Shown here: piece after piece, positions 11,723 through 23,916 of the stretch
Layout of the letters: the number at the start of each line of letters is the position of its first letter
How positions within the stretch are numbered: the first letter of the stretch is position 1
Notes under the pieces: model-generated
Told to the model about the DNA's origin: nothing
The model's database searches: none
The model's input: only the letters and a program-made list of their open reading frames with translations
Position numbers and translations under genes: made by a program
DNA from: Cryptomeria japonica
Taxonomy: Eukaryota; Streptophyta; Pinopsida; Cupressales; Cupressaceae
Direction: 5' to 3'
DNA length: 64,000 bases
NCBI RefSeq assembly: GCF_030272615.1
Contig: NC_081415.1
Coordinates: forward strand, 102,466,796-102,530,795

Positions 11723-13122
11723 ATCTTCAGCAAGAAAAGTCTACGTCACTATTTATAAATTTCAAGCAGAAAATGAAAATCAAAGAACAAGGCATGGGGG
11801 AGTACTCTTTGGAACCCATGTGTTTGGCCAACTTACCAACATCACCTAAATCTCATGGATTACCTACAACATCAACACATCAAGCAACCTAGCCCATCAC
11901 CAAGTTTGATGGCACATTTATTCAACTAGGCACTCTAGCACATGAATTAGAGGAAAAGGACATCCTTAGTTGGTTGTACAAAGATGAGGAAGAAGACAGA
12001 GCGACTACTGTGGAGGTAGCTATACCAACACACCTATATGGAAAAGGCTACTTAATCATGAAACAAATGGGATACAATGGCAAATGACCTATTGGCAAGT
12101 GTCAGGAAGGCATCACAGAACCATTGGATCCTCCTTCACAATTCAGTAAAGACAAAAAAGGATTGGGCTTTGAACTCAATCTACTACCAAAGAGGGCACC
12201 ATGCAAATATCAAAAACCTTAGTGGAAGGCCAAGAAGAAGTACAAGGAAGACTCCTAGTAGGAGGCACTATTTGAGTTAGCTAAGACGATATGTAAGGAA
12301 CATGAACATCAAGAAAGAAAGCAACATCAAGAGAAGCCCATCATTCAAAAGAAGGCAACATATATAGAAGTACATCATATTCAAGAACTAATATCCAACA
12401 AAGAAGAATCCCTTCCTGATTACATCATTCCTCCCTGAGGAGAGACAGTATATGAACAAATGCAAAAAGTGGAAACAGGATCTGACACAGAATTAGAGAA
12501 AACTATCAAACTTGTATCAATCATCAAAGACTTGTTCTCACCCTACAACATACCAGTTCACAACATTGCTAGAATCTGGGATGATACCTCTAAGACTGAT
12601 TCCAATGAATATGAATGGGGCAGTTAATCTAACATTACTGAAGATATTTGTGGAAATGACAATAATACACCCATCTCTCAAGAAGAACACAACACAAAAT
12701 CTAGACCACTGGAATTTGGTCCACAAAATATCTATGACGCCAAGGAAAATGAGCAGCGACATTATGAGCAAGTTTATACGGAAAATGATACCATCGAAGA
12801 CCTTGACAAAATCCTTAATTCCTTTAACACCCCAACCAATCACAAGGATAACTCCGTCCTGACACTTACAACAGCAGAACTTGATCCACCTAATGACTCC
12901 TTACCACTTGTCTTTCCTGACCTCATAGACTGGGATGAACTCGACACTCATGATATACCAATTTTCCCAAATGATGAATCCATTATGCATTACTTATGTA
13001 CCGTTAACCCAGAAAAAGACTCTACCAGTGAAAAAAGTAACGACATCTACAATCAGGGGAGTGCCAAGTCTCTTAGTCACAAAAATGAATAAAATAAAGG
13101 ATCTACTACTGAAAACCAGTCA
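11723..13122 (+). pseudogene. Tat-A linker with G-patch-like segment (broken)
   Basis: Between protease and reverse transcriptase lies a long, poorly conserved linker. Around 12030-12175 it encodes GKGYLIMKQMGYNGK, a stop, then PIGKCQEGITEPL and a KGLGF end. This glycine pattern matches a G-patch, an RNA-binding module. The equivalent position in Tat-B has the same pattern (41800-41945), which makes chance unlikely. The remainder is acidic and rich in D, E, N and T, with several stops and frame changes. Confidence 0.6.
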
Positions 13123-15110
13123 ATGGAAGCAATAGATCACAAAAAAATAAAAATAAAGGATGCATCTGAGGGTGAAAACCTTTTTAAGGCACCTAAGGAT
13201 GGGAGACTTGACACTCTTCCTGAGAATTATCATGAGCGATCACCCATATTGATTGAGCCCACTCAATCAATCAACATTGGTACTACAGAAGCAACCAAAA
13301 ATATACACCTTGCAGAATCTCTGACAGAGGAAGAAAGATCAAAATTTGTTAAATTTTTTAAAGAAAAGCAAATAAACTTTGCTTGGTCATATGCAGATAT
13401 GCCTGAGATTGATCCACAATTGATCATGCATCACCTATCCATTACTCCAGGAGCTAAGCCAATCAAGCAAAAACTACAAAAAATGAATCCACATGTGGCA
13501 CTCATGGTTAAAGCTGAACTGAAGAAACTATTAGATGTTAGGTTCATTCAACCTATCAACTATGCTAAATGGATTTCCAACATTGTACCGATATCAAAAC
13601 CAGATGGCAGTATCAGAATATGCACTGATTTCAGAGATGTCAATAAAGCTTGTCCAAAGGACGACTTTCCTTTACCCAATATCGACATCATTGTAGACCT
13701 CACAGCAAGCCATGCAATGCTATCACTATTGGATGATTTTTTGGGCTATAATCAAATCAAGACAACCCCGGAGGATCAAGATAAAACAACGTTTACCTAT
13801 CCTTAGGGAACGTACTGTTGGAACGTCATGCCTTTTGGCTTAAAGAATGCAGGAGCAACTTATCAACGAGCAATGACAACAATCTTTCATGACATGATGC
13901 ATATGTTCATGGAGGACTATGTGGATGATTTATTAGCTAAATCCTTCACCAGAGAAGAACATCTAAGCATCTTAGAAAAGATTTTTGACAGATTGGAGAA
14001 ATTCCAAGTCAGGCTCAACCCTAAGAAGTGTGTCTTTGGGGTCACATCAAGCAAGTTACTAGGCTACATAGTTTTAGATAAGGGTATTGAACTAGATCCA
14101 GTGAAGGTACAAGCCATTATGGAGATACAACCACCAAAGAACATCAGTCAGCTTAGATCTCTACAAGGATGACTCCAGTCAATCAGGCGATTCATCGCTC
14201 AACTAGCAAATAAAAGTCTCTCATTCAATCATTTGCTACATAAAAATGTACCATTCAGATGGGAAGCCACATGTGCTGAATCATTTTATCAAATCAAGAA
14301 ATATTTAATGAACCCACCAGTTCTAGTACCACCAATCACAGGGAAGCCACTCATTCTCTACATTTCAACAACAAACATATCACTAGGGGCATTGTTAGCA
14401 CAAGAAGATCAACAAGCCAAGGAGCAAGCTATCTATTACATCAGCAGGACATTGAACGGATATGAACTCAACTACACATTCATTGAGAAGGCTTGTCTAA
14501 CAGTGGTATTTGCGTCTCAAAAGTTCTGGCACTACATCTTATCTCACACCATTAAGCTAGTTGCAAAAATCAATCCTCTCAAATATTTACTCAGCAAAAC
14601 AACTCTTACAGGCCGATTGGCTAAATGGGTCATGATTCTCAGTGAATTTGATAGCCACTACATAGAGCGGCAAGCTATCAAAGGACAATCAATTGAAGAT
14701 CAAGTAGCTGAAGCACCACTACCTAGAAAACAACCTATGGAGATCAAATTTCTAGATAGAGATGTTCTTGATATCTCTACAACACAATGGACCTTATACT
14801 TTGATGGATCATTTACTCAATATGGCTCAGGTGCTGGCATTCTGTTCATCACTCCTGAAGGACACACCATACCAAGATCATATAGGCTTATGTTTCCATT
14901 CACAAATAACATTGTTGAATATGAGGCATTGGTTATAGGCATCAAAATGGCCACAGAATGGAGAATCACATAATTAAAAGTCTATGGAGACTCACAACTG
15001 GTTATCAATCAAATCAACGATGACTATCAGACAAAGGACGACAAGCTGCTACCATACAAGCGAATGGTGAATGATTTCAAACAATATTTGTACACATCAC
15101 CTTTGAGAAA
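13123..15110 (+). pseudogene. Tat-A reverse transcriptase, RNase H and second RNase H (broken)
   Basis: Frame 1 encodes reverse transcriptase with KLLDVRFIQPINYAKWISN, ICTDFRDVNKACPKDDFPLP, MPFGLKNAGATYQRAM and the active box YVDDLLAKS near 13920. A Ty3-type RNase H follows (FRWEATCAESF, LALLAQ-like GALLAQEDQQ, YYISRTLNGYE, LAKWVMILSEFD). A second, archaeal-type RNase H then starts with WTLYFDGSFTQYGSGAG at about 14790 and continues through EYEALVIGI and VYGDSQLVINQI. Two RNase H domains in a row mark the Tat lineage. Stops lie at 13804, 14170 and 14971, and the frame shifts near 15110. Confidence 0.87.
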
Positions 15111-16540
15111 ATACCAAGGTTGGACAACAGAGCAGTCGATGCAATGGCTACTATCACTTCACTACTGCAAATTCCAGAGCAATAGAGTCATTACGAGTTT
15201 CAAGTAGAGCAACTATTCTCCCCAGCCTATGACCATTCTGATTCCAATGTTATCTATGCCTTGACTGGTTCTGATTCTCCATTATATGGCCCAATATATG
15301 ACTATCTAAAGAATAATTTCCTACCCATTGACCTATCTCGAAACCAAAAATGTAACTTTATCCGACAAGCTACCTATTATACTCTTACTGTTGATACTTT
15401 GTACCATCCAGGTCTAGATGGTACTCTTCATCATTGCCTTGATCGTAATGAATCTGACTCCGGCTTTACACGAGCTTCACAAAGGTATCTATGGTACACA
15501 TTCCAGTGGTACTACTCTTTCTAAAAAGCTTCTAAGAATGGGATATTATTGGCCGACAATGGAAAAAGGCTCTTATCACTTTGCAAAGAAGTGTCCTAAA
15601 TGCCAAATCCACGGCAATCTTATACATGCACCAGCACAAGAATTGTAGCCATTCATAACATCCTAGCCCTAATGTCAGTGGGGACTAGACTTAGTCGGCA
15701 AAATTCATCCTTCATCTTCAAATGGACACAAGTTCATTATAACTGTGATCGAATACTTTACCAAATGGATTGAAGCAGTTCCCATGACCACAGTGACTGG
15801 GAAACAAATTTCCTCTTTTATCCTTAATTATCTGATTTGCATATATGGCATTCCAAGTTCCATCATCATAGATAATGGATGACCTTTCAAGAACCAAGAT
15901 GTATGAGAACCATGTGAAAAATTTAAAATCCAACATCATTTTTCCACACCTTACTACCCACAGGGGAATGGTCATGCAGAAGCATCCAACAAAACAATAT
16001 TAAAAATCCTAAAGAAAACAGTGAATGATGCAGGCAAAGATTGGCATATACAACTCAATCCAGCACTTTGGGCATACAGAACTAGCATCCGCACACCTAT
16101 GGGAGCTACACCATATTCACTGGTATATGGATCAGAGGCAATTTTACCCTTGGAGGTAGAAATTCCATCTCTCTGAGTCTCTCTAAAAGGCTTAATCCCA
16201 GATGAAGAGTATCGAGTTAACCGACTGCAAGAGCTTGAACTTCTAGATGAAAGACACCAACGTGCCTACACTCATCTCAAAGCATATCAGCAATGCATGT
16301 GCAGGAGCTACAACTACAAGGTCATTCCCTGAATTTTTTAAATTGGTGACCTGGTACTCAAAGAAAATCCTATAAATCAACAAGATCGGGAAAAGAAAGG
16401 GAAATTTGAACCTAACTGGTTAGGTCCCTATGTCATTATATCAGCCTATGGATCAGGCACCTATCAGCTAACAACTTCAGAAGGAGATGTGCTCAACTAA
16501 CCAACTAACAACATCCATCTGAATAAATACTACACTTAAG
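15111..16540 (+). pseudogene. Tat-A integrase (broken)
   Basis: The sequence encodes a Ty3/gypsy integrase. It has an N-terminal zinc-binding part (LHELHKGIYGTHSSG, then KKCPKCQIHGN), the core with WGLDLVGKI and TVIEYFTKWIEAVP, IIDNG followed by a stop near 15881, and YYPQGNGHAEASNK carrying the catalytic E. The tail has LWAYRTSIRTPMG, LVYGSEAILPLEVEIPSL and KFEPNWLGPYVI, ending at IHLNKYYT around 16540. There is no chromodomain. At least seven stops and two frame changes are visible. Confidence 0.85.
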
Positions 16541-17564
16541 TAGACTAATGCATGGAAAAGTCAAAAATAAAAAAATAAAAAAATCAAGAAAAAGCAAATA
16601 AAGAGGTACAATAAAAGCAACTGGTGAAAACCTGACAACAAGTGCTATTGTGAGAGGACAACTCATCTATCTATATCTATACCATTATATCCACAGTAAA
16701 GCACTATCGGCCATTGCCCGACATTTTTATCACAATATCCATCCACAACATACTTAGCGTAGTCAATATCCTGATTTATCATCATATCCTTTTGTTGCAT
16801 CTCACCATGGCTTGGTAATCCCTGTACATATCCACCTTAAAAGGTACACTTGGCTAGGGGTAGTATTAATCAGAAACTTGAAACATGTTCAAGATGTCAA
16901 AACTTGTCACAAACTCAGAACATCATATCCAGCAAACAAAACTCACACAATCGCAAACCCACACATTGATCAGTTAACAAGATTCACAAAATATGATAGC
17001 TGATTTTTTTAAGTATCAAATGTTGCATCTTGCACAAAGTTTTGACTATTTTTTCACTTGAACTTTTTGAAATTATTGGATCCTCTAAAATTTTCTCAAC
17101 AAATGCTTTGCACCAGAGAAAGTCGTGGGGATTCCAATATTTTTTAGTTTTCTGTCTGTGAGGCAATCATTTGTACTATGTAAATACTTGTCTCAAGACG
17201 TGATTCACCACATATCATTGAAGACATGCTTCCACTTTACGCATACAAATGGTTTAATCTTGTCTGTTTATACGCAATCCACAATCAGGTCGTCCTAGTT
17301 CAATTATACCTTGACACTTGTGCTATCTTGCAAAATCAAAAATCATGTAAATTTTTCTCAGGTCATTATGGTTCAATTATACCATTATGCTTGTATAAAT
17401 TTTCAACATATCCCAAAATAAATCAATGCTCAATGATGATACATACAAAGAAAGCAAACAACATGTGGCTATATAGGAATGACAAATGCAGAATGAGGAT
17501 GCTCCAAAACATTTAGTTGCATATCATTTAACATTTAGTTGCATATCATTTTACAATTAACAAG
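16541..17564. other. Tat-A region between pol and antisense gene
   Basis: After the integrase end there is an A-rich stretch (16560-16620) and then AT-rich sequence without a credible gene on either strand. It separates the two convergent genes of the element. Confidence 0.5.
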
Positions 17565-17736
17565 CATATCATTATCATTCATCTCATTTTCAAGATACAT
17601 CTCACAGCATATCATTATCATACATCTCATTTTCAAGATACATCTCACAGCATATCATTATCATACATCTCATTTTCAAGATACATCTCACAGTATATCA
17701 TATCATACATCTCATTTTCAAGATACATCTCACAAC
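17565..17736. repeat. 43-bp tandem repeat, four units
   Basis: The unit begins catatcattatca and ends aagatacatctcacag. Units start at 17565, 17608, 17651 and 17694. The middle two are identical and the outer ones carry a few changes. It lies just downstream of the antisense PMD gene end, in the spacer of Tat-A. Confidence 0.9.
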
Positions 17737-17873
17737 ATCATGCATTATCACATCATATTCATCACATATCACATCACAGGCATCTATCTAAGCATTGCAT
17801 CATCATAGAATAATTAAAAACATATAGAAAGAATAATCCATAACACATCACATAGGGATCAAGGAAAATGGTG

Positions 17874-17875
<2 letters not shown>

Positions 17876-17963
<88 letters not shown>
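17876..17963. repeat. (TA)n microsatellite
   Basis: About 44 uninterrupted TA units. Open frames through it on both strands (alternating I and Y) are low-complexity artefacts. Confidence 0.95.
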
Positions 17964-17966
<3 letters not shown>

Positions 17967-20079
17967 AAAAATGATCAATGTACAAAATATATCATGTCTG
18001 TGTCAATACAACAAAATGATCAAAATACAATAAAGACAACGTCTCTCAGGTATGACTATCTCCTGAAGGAGACAGTCTCGCTGTAGATGTCCCAGCACCT
18101 AGATCTCCAGGTGGATCCTGTCTAGGAGGCCCTGTCATGCCTCTGCCCTCTGTCCTCGACCCAGTATCTCGAGATCGACTGGATCTCGAAGCGGTAAAAC
18201 TCTGCACTCGAAACTCCCTGGGCACCGCATCCTCATAATGGTGTCAGTAATACTCTACCTCTTTGGCTCTCAATGACAACTCTCTCAAGGTGTCTCTCAT
18301 CGGGCCACCTGCTGCAGCTCTCTGCAAACTCACTGCGAGCTCCTCTACTCGACCTTGACGGTCTATCTCAGTATCACGCTCTGTGGTCAGCTGGGTAATC
18401 TGATGCTGATGCACCAACAATTGTGTCTGTAACTACTCTAGCGATCTAATCAGAGCATCCTCCACATGCATTGGAATCTGCATCTGCAGCGGTACCTATG
18501 AAGGGGTACCCCATGTCCCTCTACCTATCCTCAGTGCAGGTGGAGGTAAAACATTTGACCTCCTCCTCTGAGCCGATCGTCTGGCGTCATCATACCCTCC
18601 CACTACCTCTATCACCTCCCCAACCCTCTCCTCACCCCTAGCTCTGATAGCCAAACCTCCTCTCCCTCTATCCATCACAGCCTGCCGCATAGCTCTCTCC
18701 ACCAGTATCCCCCTATCACCACCATCTCCACCCCTATCTCCTCTCCTCCCCCAATCCAATCTCCCTCTATCTCCTCGCTGACCTCGACCACCTCCTCCAC
18801 CATCTCCCCCATCACCTCCTCCCTCATCTACCTCCTCATCGTCATCAAAATCTAGAATCATCTTAGCTAGATCTGATATCCTGGCCACTGCACGCGCTGC
18901 AAAGAGTGCTGCAAACTCATCTGTCAGCCCAAAATCCACTATCTCAGAGGCATAATTCCAAATCTGGCTGGCTAAATGAAATAACTCCTCCACTGTCACT
19001 GCACTATCAATCATAGGTCCCCAATCCAAAATATCCTATCTCCGTCGAGCATAAAAACATGCTCCCTGTGGAATCCCCTACTGTCGCATCACCCGGCTAT
19101 GCAAAAACCTCTAAATAACAAAGGGCGTCCGCCCTATCAAATATCTGGTCATATAAACGTAGGGCATCTCCATCCCATCCTCTGCTCATACCTCGCAACC
19201 TGTATATGGTCATCAGATGACCGTATCAATATCGTCCAAAACTCTCCTCCAGTGCTCTAGTTTTCCTAGCTTACGTTGGATAACTATCCCTTAGTATCCA
19301 TATGCATACGCACACCCAATCGGCCTATCTCTATCCGCTAGTGGCCTAGTTGCAGGAATATGCTCCCACGCCCATACCTATAGCAGTGTCACTCCAGCTG
19401 ATAGACTGCAATAACCCAAGTATACCACCTGATGCAAATCCCTGTATAGGTGGGCCAACATAGCCGACCCCCATGCAAATTGACGACCCTGCATCATCAT
19501 GTCCTCCAAAACCAATCCCCACCCCATGACCAGTCCCTTCGACCTACGGTCGGGACATAGGAAACCACCTATAAAACCTGTCAGCACTGATGGTAGGGGA
19601 GCATAATCCAAATCTAAGAACTCCTGCCAGGGTATCTCATACCCGCAAACGGTATCATCCTGAAAAATTTGGCAAAGTGCCTCAGTCCCACCCTCCTCAG
19701 TCTACACATAGGGTAGCAATGCACCTACCACAGGAATCCATAGAATCTGATAGTAATCCTCAGGCGTCACTGTGATCTCGCCTGTCGTCAAATGAAAGGT
19801 GTTCATATCATTGTGCCACCTCTCTGCCAATGCTGTCAATAAACCCTAGTTCATGATAAACTGAGGCATCTCTAACAACAAGGACAGGCCACACCTCTCA
19901 ATAATATCTCTATCAACTTGTGTCAATCGTGGTATCAATGACCACGGTCTCAGAAATCACTCACGCAACTGAATCACTCCAAGACACTCATGTCAAAAAG
20001 CAAAACAAGTCCAATATCAGTTTCCTCATCAAAAAGATAGATATCACAATCAAATTCATATCAAAACTTGAAACTTTGA

Positions 20080-20290
20080 AAATCTAAATCAAGTTCCACA
20101 TCATATCAATACATCAAATCATATCAACTTGTAACACAACTCAAGTTTCACATTCATATCAACTTGTAACACAACTCAAGTTTCACATCCATATCAGCTT
20201 GTCAAACAACTAAATTTTTTAAATCAATGTAGCTTGTAAAACAACTCAAGCTCTACATATATATTAACTTGAAACAATTCATATCAAATC
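20080..20290. repeat. Degenerate ~35-bp tandem repeat inside the antisense intron
   Basis: A unit of about 35 bases containing aactcaagtttcacat and atatcaacttgtaacac is repeated four to five times with growing divergence. It lies in the inferred first intron of the antisense PMD gene, beside the motif array at 20520-20985. Confidence 0.7.
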
Positions 20291-20519
20291 AAGTTCATAT
20301 CAAAAACATTCATATCAAAAACCATATCATATCAAATCAACATCAAATCTATATCAACTTGAAAAATTGCAAATCAAATCAAGTTATATCAGAAATCATA
20401 TTGGACAACTTATCATAGCAATGACAGCAGACACACAGGCTGACAATTTGCACCTATCCCAGCAGAACTGACATTAACCTACTAATTTTCTTCATCCAAA
20501 AATCACACTATACCAAAAA

Positions 20520-20985
20520 TTTTCTCTATGCGCTAAACAATCTTGTCTAAGTGCTAAACTGCTTACCATGTGCTACCCTATTCTCGCTAAGCACTACCCA
20601 ATCTACCTTGTGCGCTAGCCAACACCTACGCGCTACCCTTTTCTCCCAAAGCACCACCTAACTTATCCCAAGTGCTAAACTACCCTAGGCACTATTCTAT
20701 TCTACTCTTGTGCTGCATATCTAACCCTATGCTCTAGGTCATACCTACACGCTACCTAGACCTACCCATGCAACCTCCTAGAAACCCTATGCACTAGGTA
20801 TCTTCTATGCACTACTCACTTTTCCCTCTGCACTACCCTGTGATCCCAGTGCACTAACCTAATCCTAAGTGCTACCCTAACCTACCGATGCGCTACCCTA
20901 CACTTTTCAAACGCTACCCTATTTCATTAAACCCTACGCGCTATGAAACCTATCGTATACGCTATGTTTTGACCCAGACGTGCTA
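20520..20985 (-). repeat. Tat-A intron array of motif (GGG)TAGCGCAT
   Basis: About twenty degenerate copies of ATGCGCTA(C/A)CC on the plus strand, spaced near 20-25 bases, for example at 20528, 20611, 20628, 20888 and 20936. Read on the minus strand, the sense strand of the PMD gene, this is (GG)GTAGCGCAT. That is the same core as in the gag-pol leader arrays on the plus strand. Variants are gtgctaa, gcactac and acgctac. Confidence 0.8.
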
Positions 20986-21536
20986 ACCCGATAGATCCAC
21001 ATGACAAATTTGAAAACATGACTAAAAATGACAAAATCAAAAATCAAAAAGGGGTCAAAAAGGTTGACTTACTGGTGGTCCATATGCGATGGGCCCCTAA
21101 TACCTCCACATGCACTCAAATCGATGAGAAGAATACGGAATTGCCATGTTGACTTCTCTCCAGAATCACTTTCTAAAAAGTCAACAAGCACAAATAAGAC
21201 AAAAAGAAATAACTTTTCCCCTTTTATAGGGTAAATCAAAATTAGGGTTACATAGAGGAACACGTAAATAGCTCGCAGTGTCTCCTACAACCCTACCCAA
21301 CATCATTATCGGGAGATGAATCAATTTATCACATTCAACATAAACAAAAATTTAAAATGTAGTCAAATTTATCAAGACAAATGACATTTTCAAAATTTTG
21401 ATTCATCTCTCGAGGGGGCATTATCAACATCATTTTTCAAATCTGGGGCATGACATAAACATCTCAACATAAAAACTGATCATAATCAAATCATGACGAC
21501 ACATCATTTTCTTTGAATCAACATGTGCACACATGT

Positions 21537-21556
21537 CACTTCAAAGAGGGGCAAAA
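21537..21556 (+). other. Tat-A polypurine tract
   Basis: The purine-rich run aaagaggggcaaaa lies immediately before the 3' LTR, as expected for the primer of plus-strand synthesis. Confidence 0.75.
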
Positions 21557-22968
21557 TGTAGACATATAAAAATGACCATATTCCTAAATGAATATTTTAT
21601 GTTCATTCCTCTATTTAGTTAAATCTAATTTAATTAAATCACTCACATTCTTCTATTTGATTAAGTAAATTATTCAATTTATTTAGTTAAATTCACTTAA
21701 GCCCATTTAATTGAATAAATCATTTTATTTAATTAAATCCCTTCTTCTTACCTTTTAATTAAATTTATATTTATAATAGTTTACCCCAATTAAATAAATC
21801 TATTTTATTTAATTTCACAACTTACAACCAAATTAAAATAAAGCAATTTATTTTAATCCTATTATCCCTCACCCACTTGCATTTTCCTACATCTCCCACT
21901 TGCCTCCCTAAACCCCCTTCTAGATTCTTCTAATCACTTCTAAATTAGCCTAACCCATCTCCTAAATATTGTCACATCCCTAAGCAAAGGGAAGTCACTT
22001 CTCAAACCCTCAAAGTCTTTGAAAACCATTAAAGACTTTATGTCTCCAACAAGTTAACCTTGAAAGTCTTCCAAACCTTTAATAGTTAACTCAACCCTCT
22101 AGCATTATTAGAGAATTTTTCTCTTAAATCAACCTCCATCTAACCCAAGGGTCTCATCAAGCATTTATTGCTTTGACCATGGTTATCCCTTTAACCTTTA
22201 CACAAGAGTTTACCCCTTGGGTAAAAGCTTTATCCATTGGATAACCCTAACCTAACCTTAACCCTTACCTCCTAAGGTAACCATGAGGTCTTATCAAGCA
22301 TTTAATGCTTCTCACCTCTCCTCTCAACCAGTCTTATGTTAACAATTGTCACTATTTCATTGGTGAAAATTGTAAACATGGATTGACAACTTTCAAACTT
22401 GACCCTTGATTAACTCTTTCAATCCTGACCATCCATTGCCCTATTTTCACTATAAATAGAGCTCTCACTCCTCCATTTTAGGGATCCATGCAAGCTTTTA
22501 GTATCTCATTTATGCTCAATTTTATCAATACTTCTAGCTTCTCTTTGTAATAGGAATTGATCTAATAAGCATTTTAGACTATTTCCTTTATCATTAGCTT
22601 AAATCATAAACTAGTATATCATGTTAGGATAGTATTGCTACTAATCTTGTCATCTTATAATCTAGTTTATTGCATTTGTAGAATCATGCATAGATAGGAT
22701 GCATTTCATATTTAAGTCAGTCTAAAGCATCACTCATTCTTGCATTCGTCATCCCTAAGCCACTTTGCTCAGTGATCTAAGTGAAAAGGCATTGGCTTGA
22801 GGGACCTTGAGAGATAGAGAACCATGGAACCAACCTTGGGAAGTTGAGTCATTCTCCATGACTCCATAAATTGCACCAAGAAGTCCCGTGGGTGTGTGAA
22901 CAAGCTTCTTTGAGACCATATTTTCACTTTTTAAGTTTCATTGACCCACTTTTCCTGCACACATTTCA
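21557..22968 (+). repeat. Tat-A 3' LTR
   Basis: About 1.41 kb, starting TGTAGACATATAAAAATGACC and ending CACACATTTCA. It is followed by agttc, which is also found before the 5' LTR. It differs from the 5' LTR by dispersed substitutions and a few small indels, so the insertion is older than Tat-B by eye. Confidence 0.88.
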
Positions 22969-22973
22969 AGTTC

Positions 22974-23640
22974 TATCACCAAACAACACCTAACCTCAAT
23001 AACATAAAACATAAATTTTCACTCAAAGTTATCTCTCATGTGGGTTCTCCGCATTCAACCTATCAAGAATTCGTCGCACTTTCTCTGTACGGGCCCACAG
23101 TTGCAGCTCTAGTCCCATCTCCATCCACGCTATCTCGTGCGCCACCTGAAGAGCTTCCTCAACCTACATCAACCAAGCAAACGTCTTGAATGCTTCCCAT
23201 CCTCGCAAAGCTGCTACTTTGCATCTTTCCTTAAATTCATCCTCTAGCCCACACACAAAGTGAATGTGGTTTCCTTGCTCCTCGACACCTTCAAAAACAT
23301 CGATTCCAACCCCCGGGATGACCCATTCAAGAATGGACTCTAGACCATCCAAATAATCCTTTGTAATGAGCTCTTTCAAAATTTACTGGACCTTATCCAC
23401 TATGTTTTCAAACTCCAGCCCCCATGCCACAATCATTGAATAAATATCCATATTTGTTTGATATCGATGGCTAATGTATACAATGTTCTCACTCAACATC
23501 AACTTCACCCCCTCCAACAAACGCTCATCATTGTAGAGAAAAGCCCATGTAAATGTCTGTTAGATGCCTTTCCCACAAAAGGCACAAGCTTCTTCTATGT
23601 TTTGAAAGTAAAATTCGCCTCCATATTCACAAAGCTATAG
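22974..23640 (-). pseudogene. Unrecognised coding-like stretch in the 3' part of LINE-A
   Basis: Downstream of the LINE-A RNase H, on the same strand, 23379-23164 is open for about 70 codons (YLDGLESILEWVIPGVGID, CGLEDEFKERCKVAALRGW). After one stop the same frame continues as VEEALQVAHEIAWMEMG to about 23045. Upstream, 23640-23400 shows shorter fragments. The composition looks like real protein, but I do not recognise the family. It may be a LINE 3' ORF, a captured host fragment, or chance. Confidence 0.4.
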
Positions 23641-23916
23641 TACCACCACCCCCACTGCTTAGAAAACAACTCTTCTGCAACTAAGAGCAATAATACCACT
23701 AAAACAAAATGAAATCACTCTCACTTATTCATTAATTCAAAATCATTATCAATCCTTCCTTCTTGAGCAATCCAAACTTCACCACCACCAAAGTCCTTTT
23801 ACATCACTGCAAATTGTAAATGTGTTTTCAGAGTATAGCATATCAACCTTCCATATGAACCAAGAGTGACTACATTTCATTTTCATATTAATTAGCAAGT
23901 CCTACATCTAAAACTC

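Larger units (their letters stand above)
18046..21147 (-). pseudogene. Antisense plant mobile domain (PMD) gene of Tat-A (broken)
   Basis: The minus strand, opposite to gag-pol, encodes a PMD-type protein. A candidate first exon runs 21147-21073 (25 codons, starting MAIPYSS) and stops at a GTAAGT donor in phase 0. The intron (about 1.1 kb) holds repeat arrays. From about 19968 one frame continues to a TGA at 18046-18048. It reads IPRLTQVDRDIIERCGL, ERWHNDMNTFHLTTGEITVT, FAWGSAMLAHLYRDL, and a tail with an acidic stretch (DFDDDEEVDEGGGDGG), an RG/GD-rich part and an SRSSRSRD end. These motifs parallel the PMD copy in Tat-B. At least ten stops break it, many explained by CAG or CGA changing to TAG or TGA. 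PMD proteins are known from plant chromatin and silencing factors and from transposons; the role in this element is unknown. Confidence 0.78.
4745..22968 (+). mobile_element. Tat-A: 18.2-kb Ty3/gypsy (Tat-type) element with antisense PMD gene
   Basis: LTRs at 4745-6159 and 21557-22968 enclose gag, protease, reverse transcriptase, two RNase H domains and integrase on the plus strand (8831-16540). They also enclose an antisense plant mobile domain gene on the minus strand (18046-21147). The 5-bp target duplication agttc is present at 4740-4744 and 22969-22973. Domain order RT, RNase H, second RNase H, integrase without chromodomain places it in the Tat branch of Ty3/gypsy. The leader before gag is unusually long (about 2.7 kb). 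The element is inactive, with many stops and frameshifts. It sits in the 3' region of LINE-A. Confidence 0.9.

Noticed and set aside
17565-17736. CRISPR-like array
   Set aside because: The units are contiguous with no unique spacers, and the DNA is a plant nuclear repeat.
17774-18086. Open frames of alternating I and Y on both strands
   Set aside because: They are translations of the (TA)n microsatellite.
23671-23705. Possible primer binding site remnant (minus strand TGGTATTATTGCTC)
   Set aside because: Too many differences from the tRNA-Met complement and no LTR next to it.
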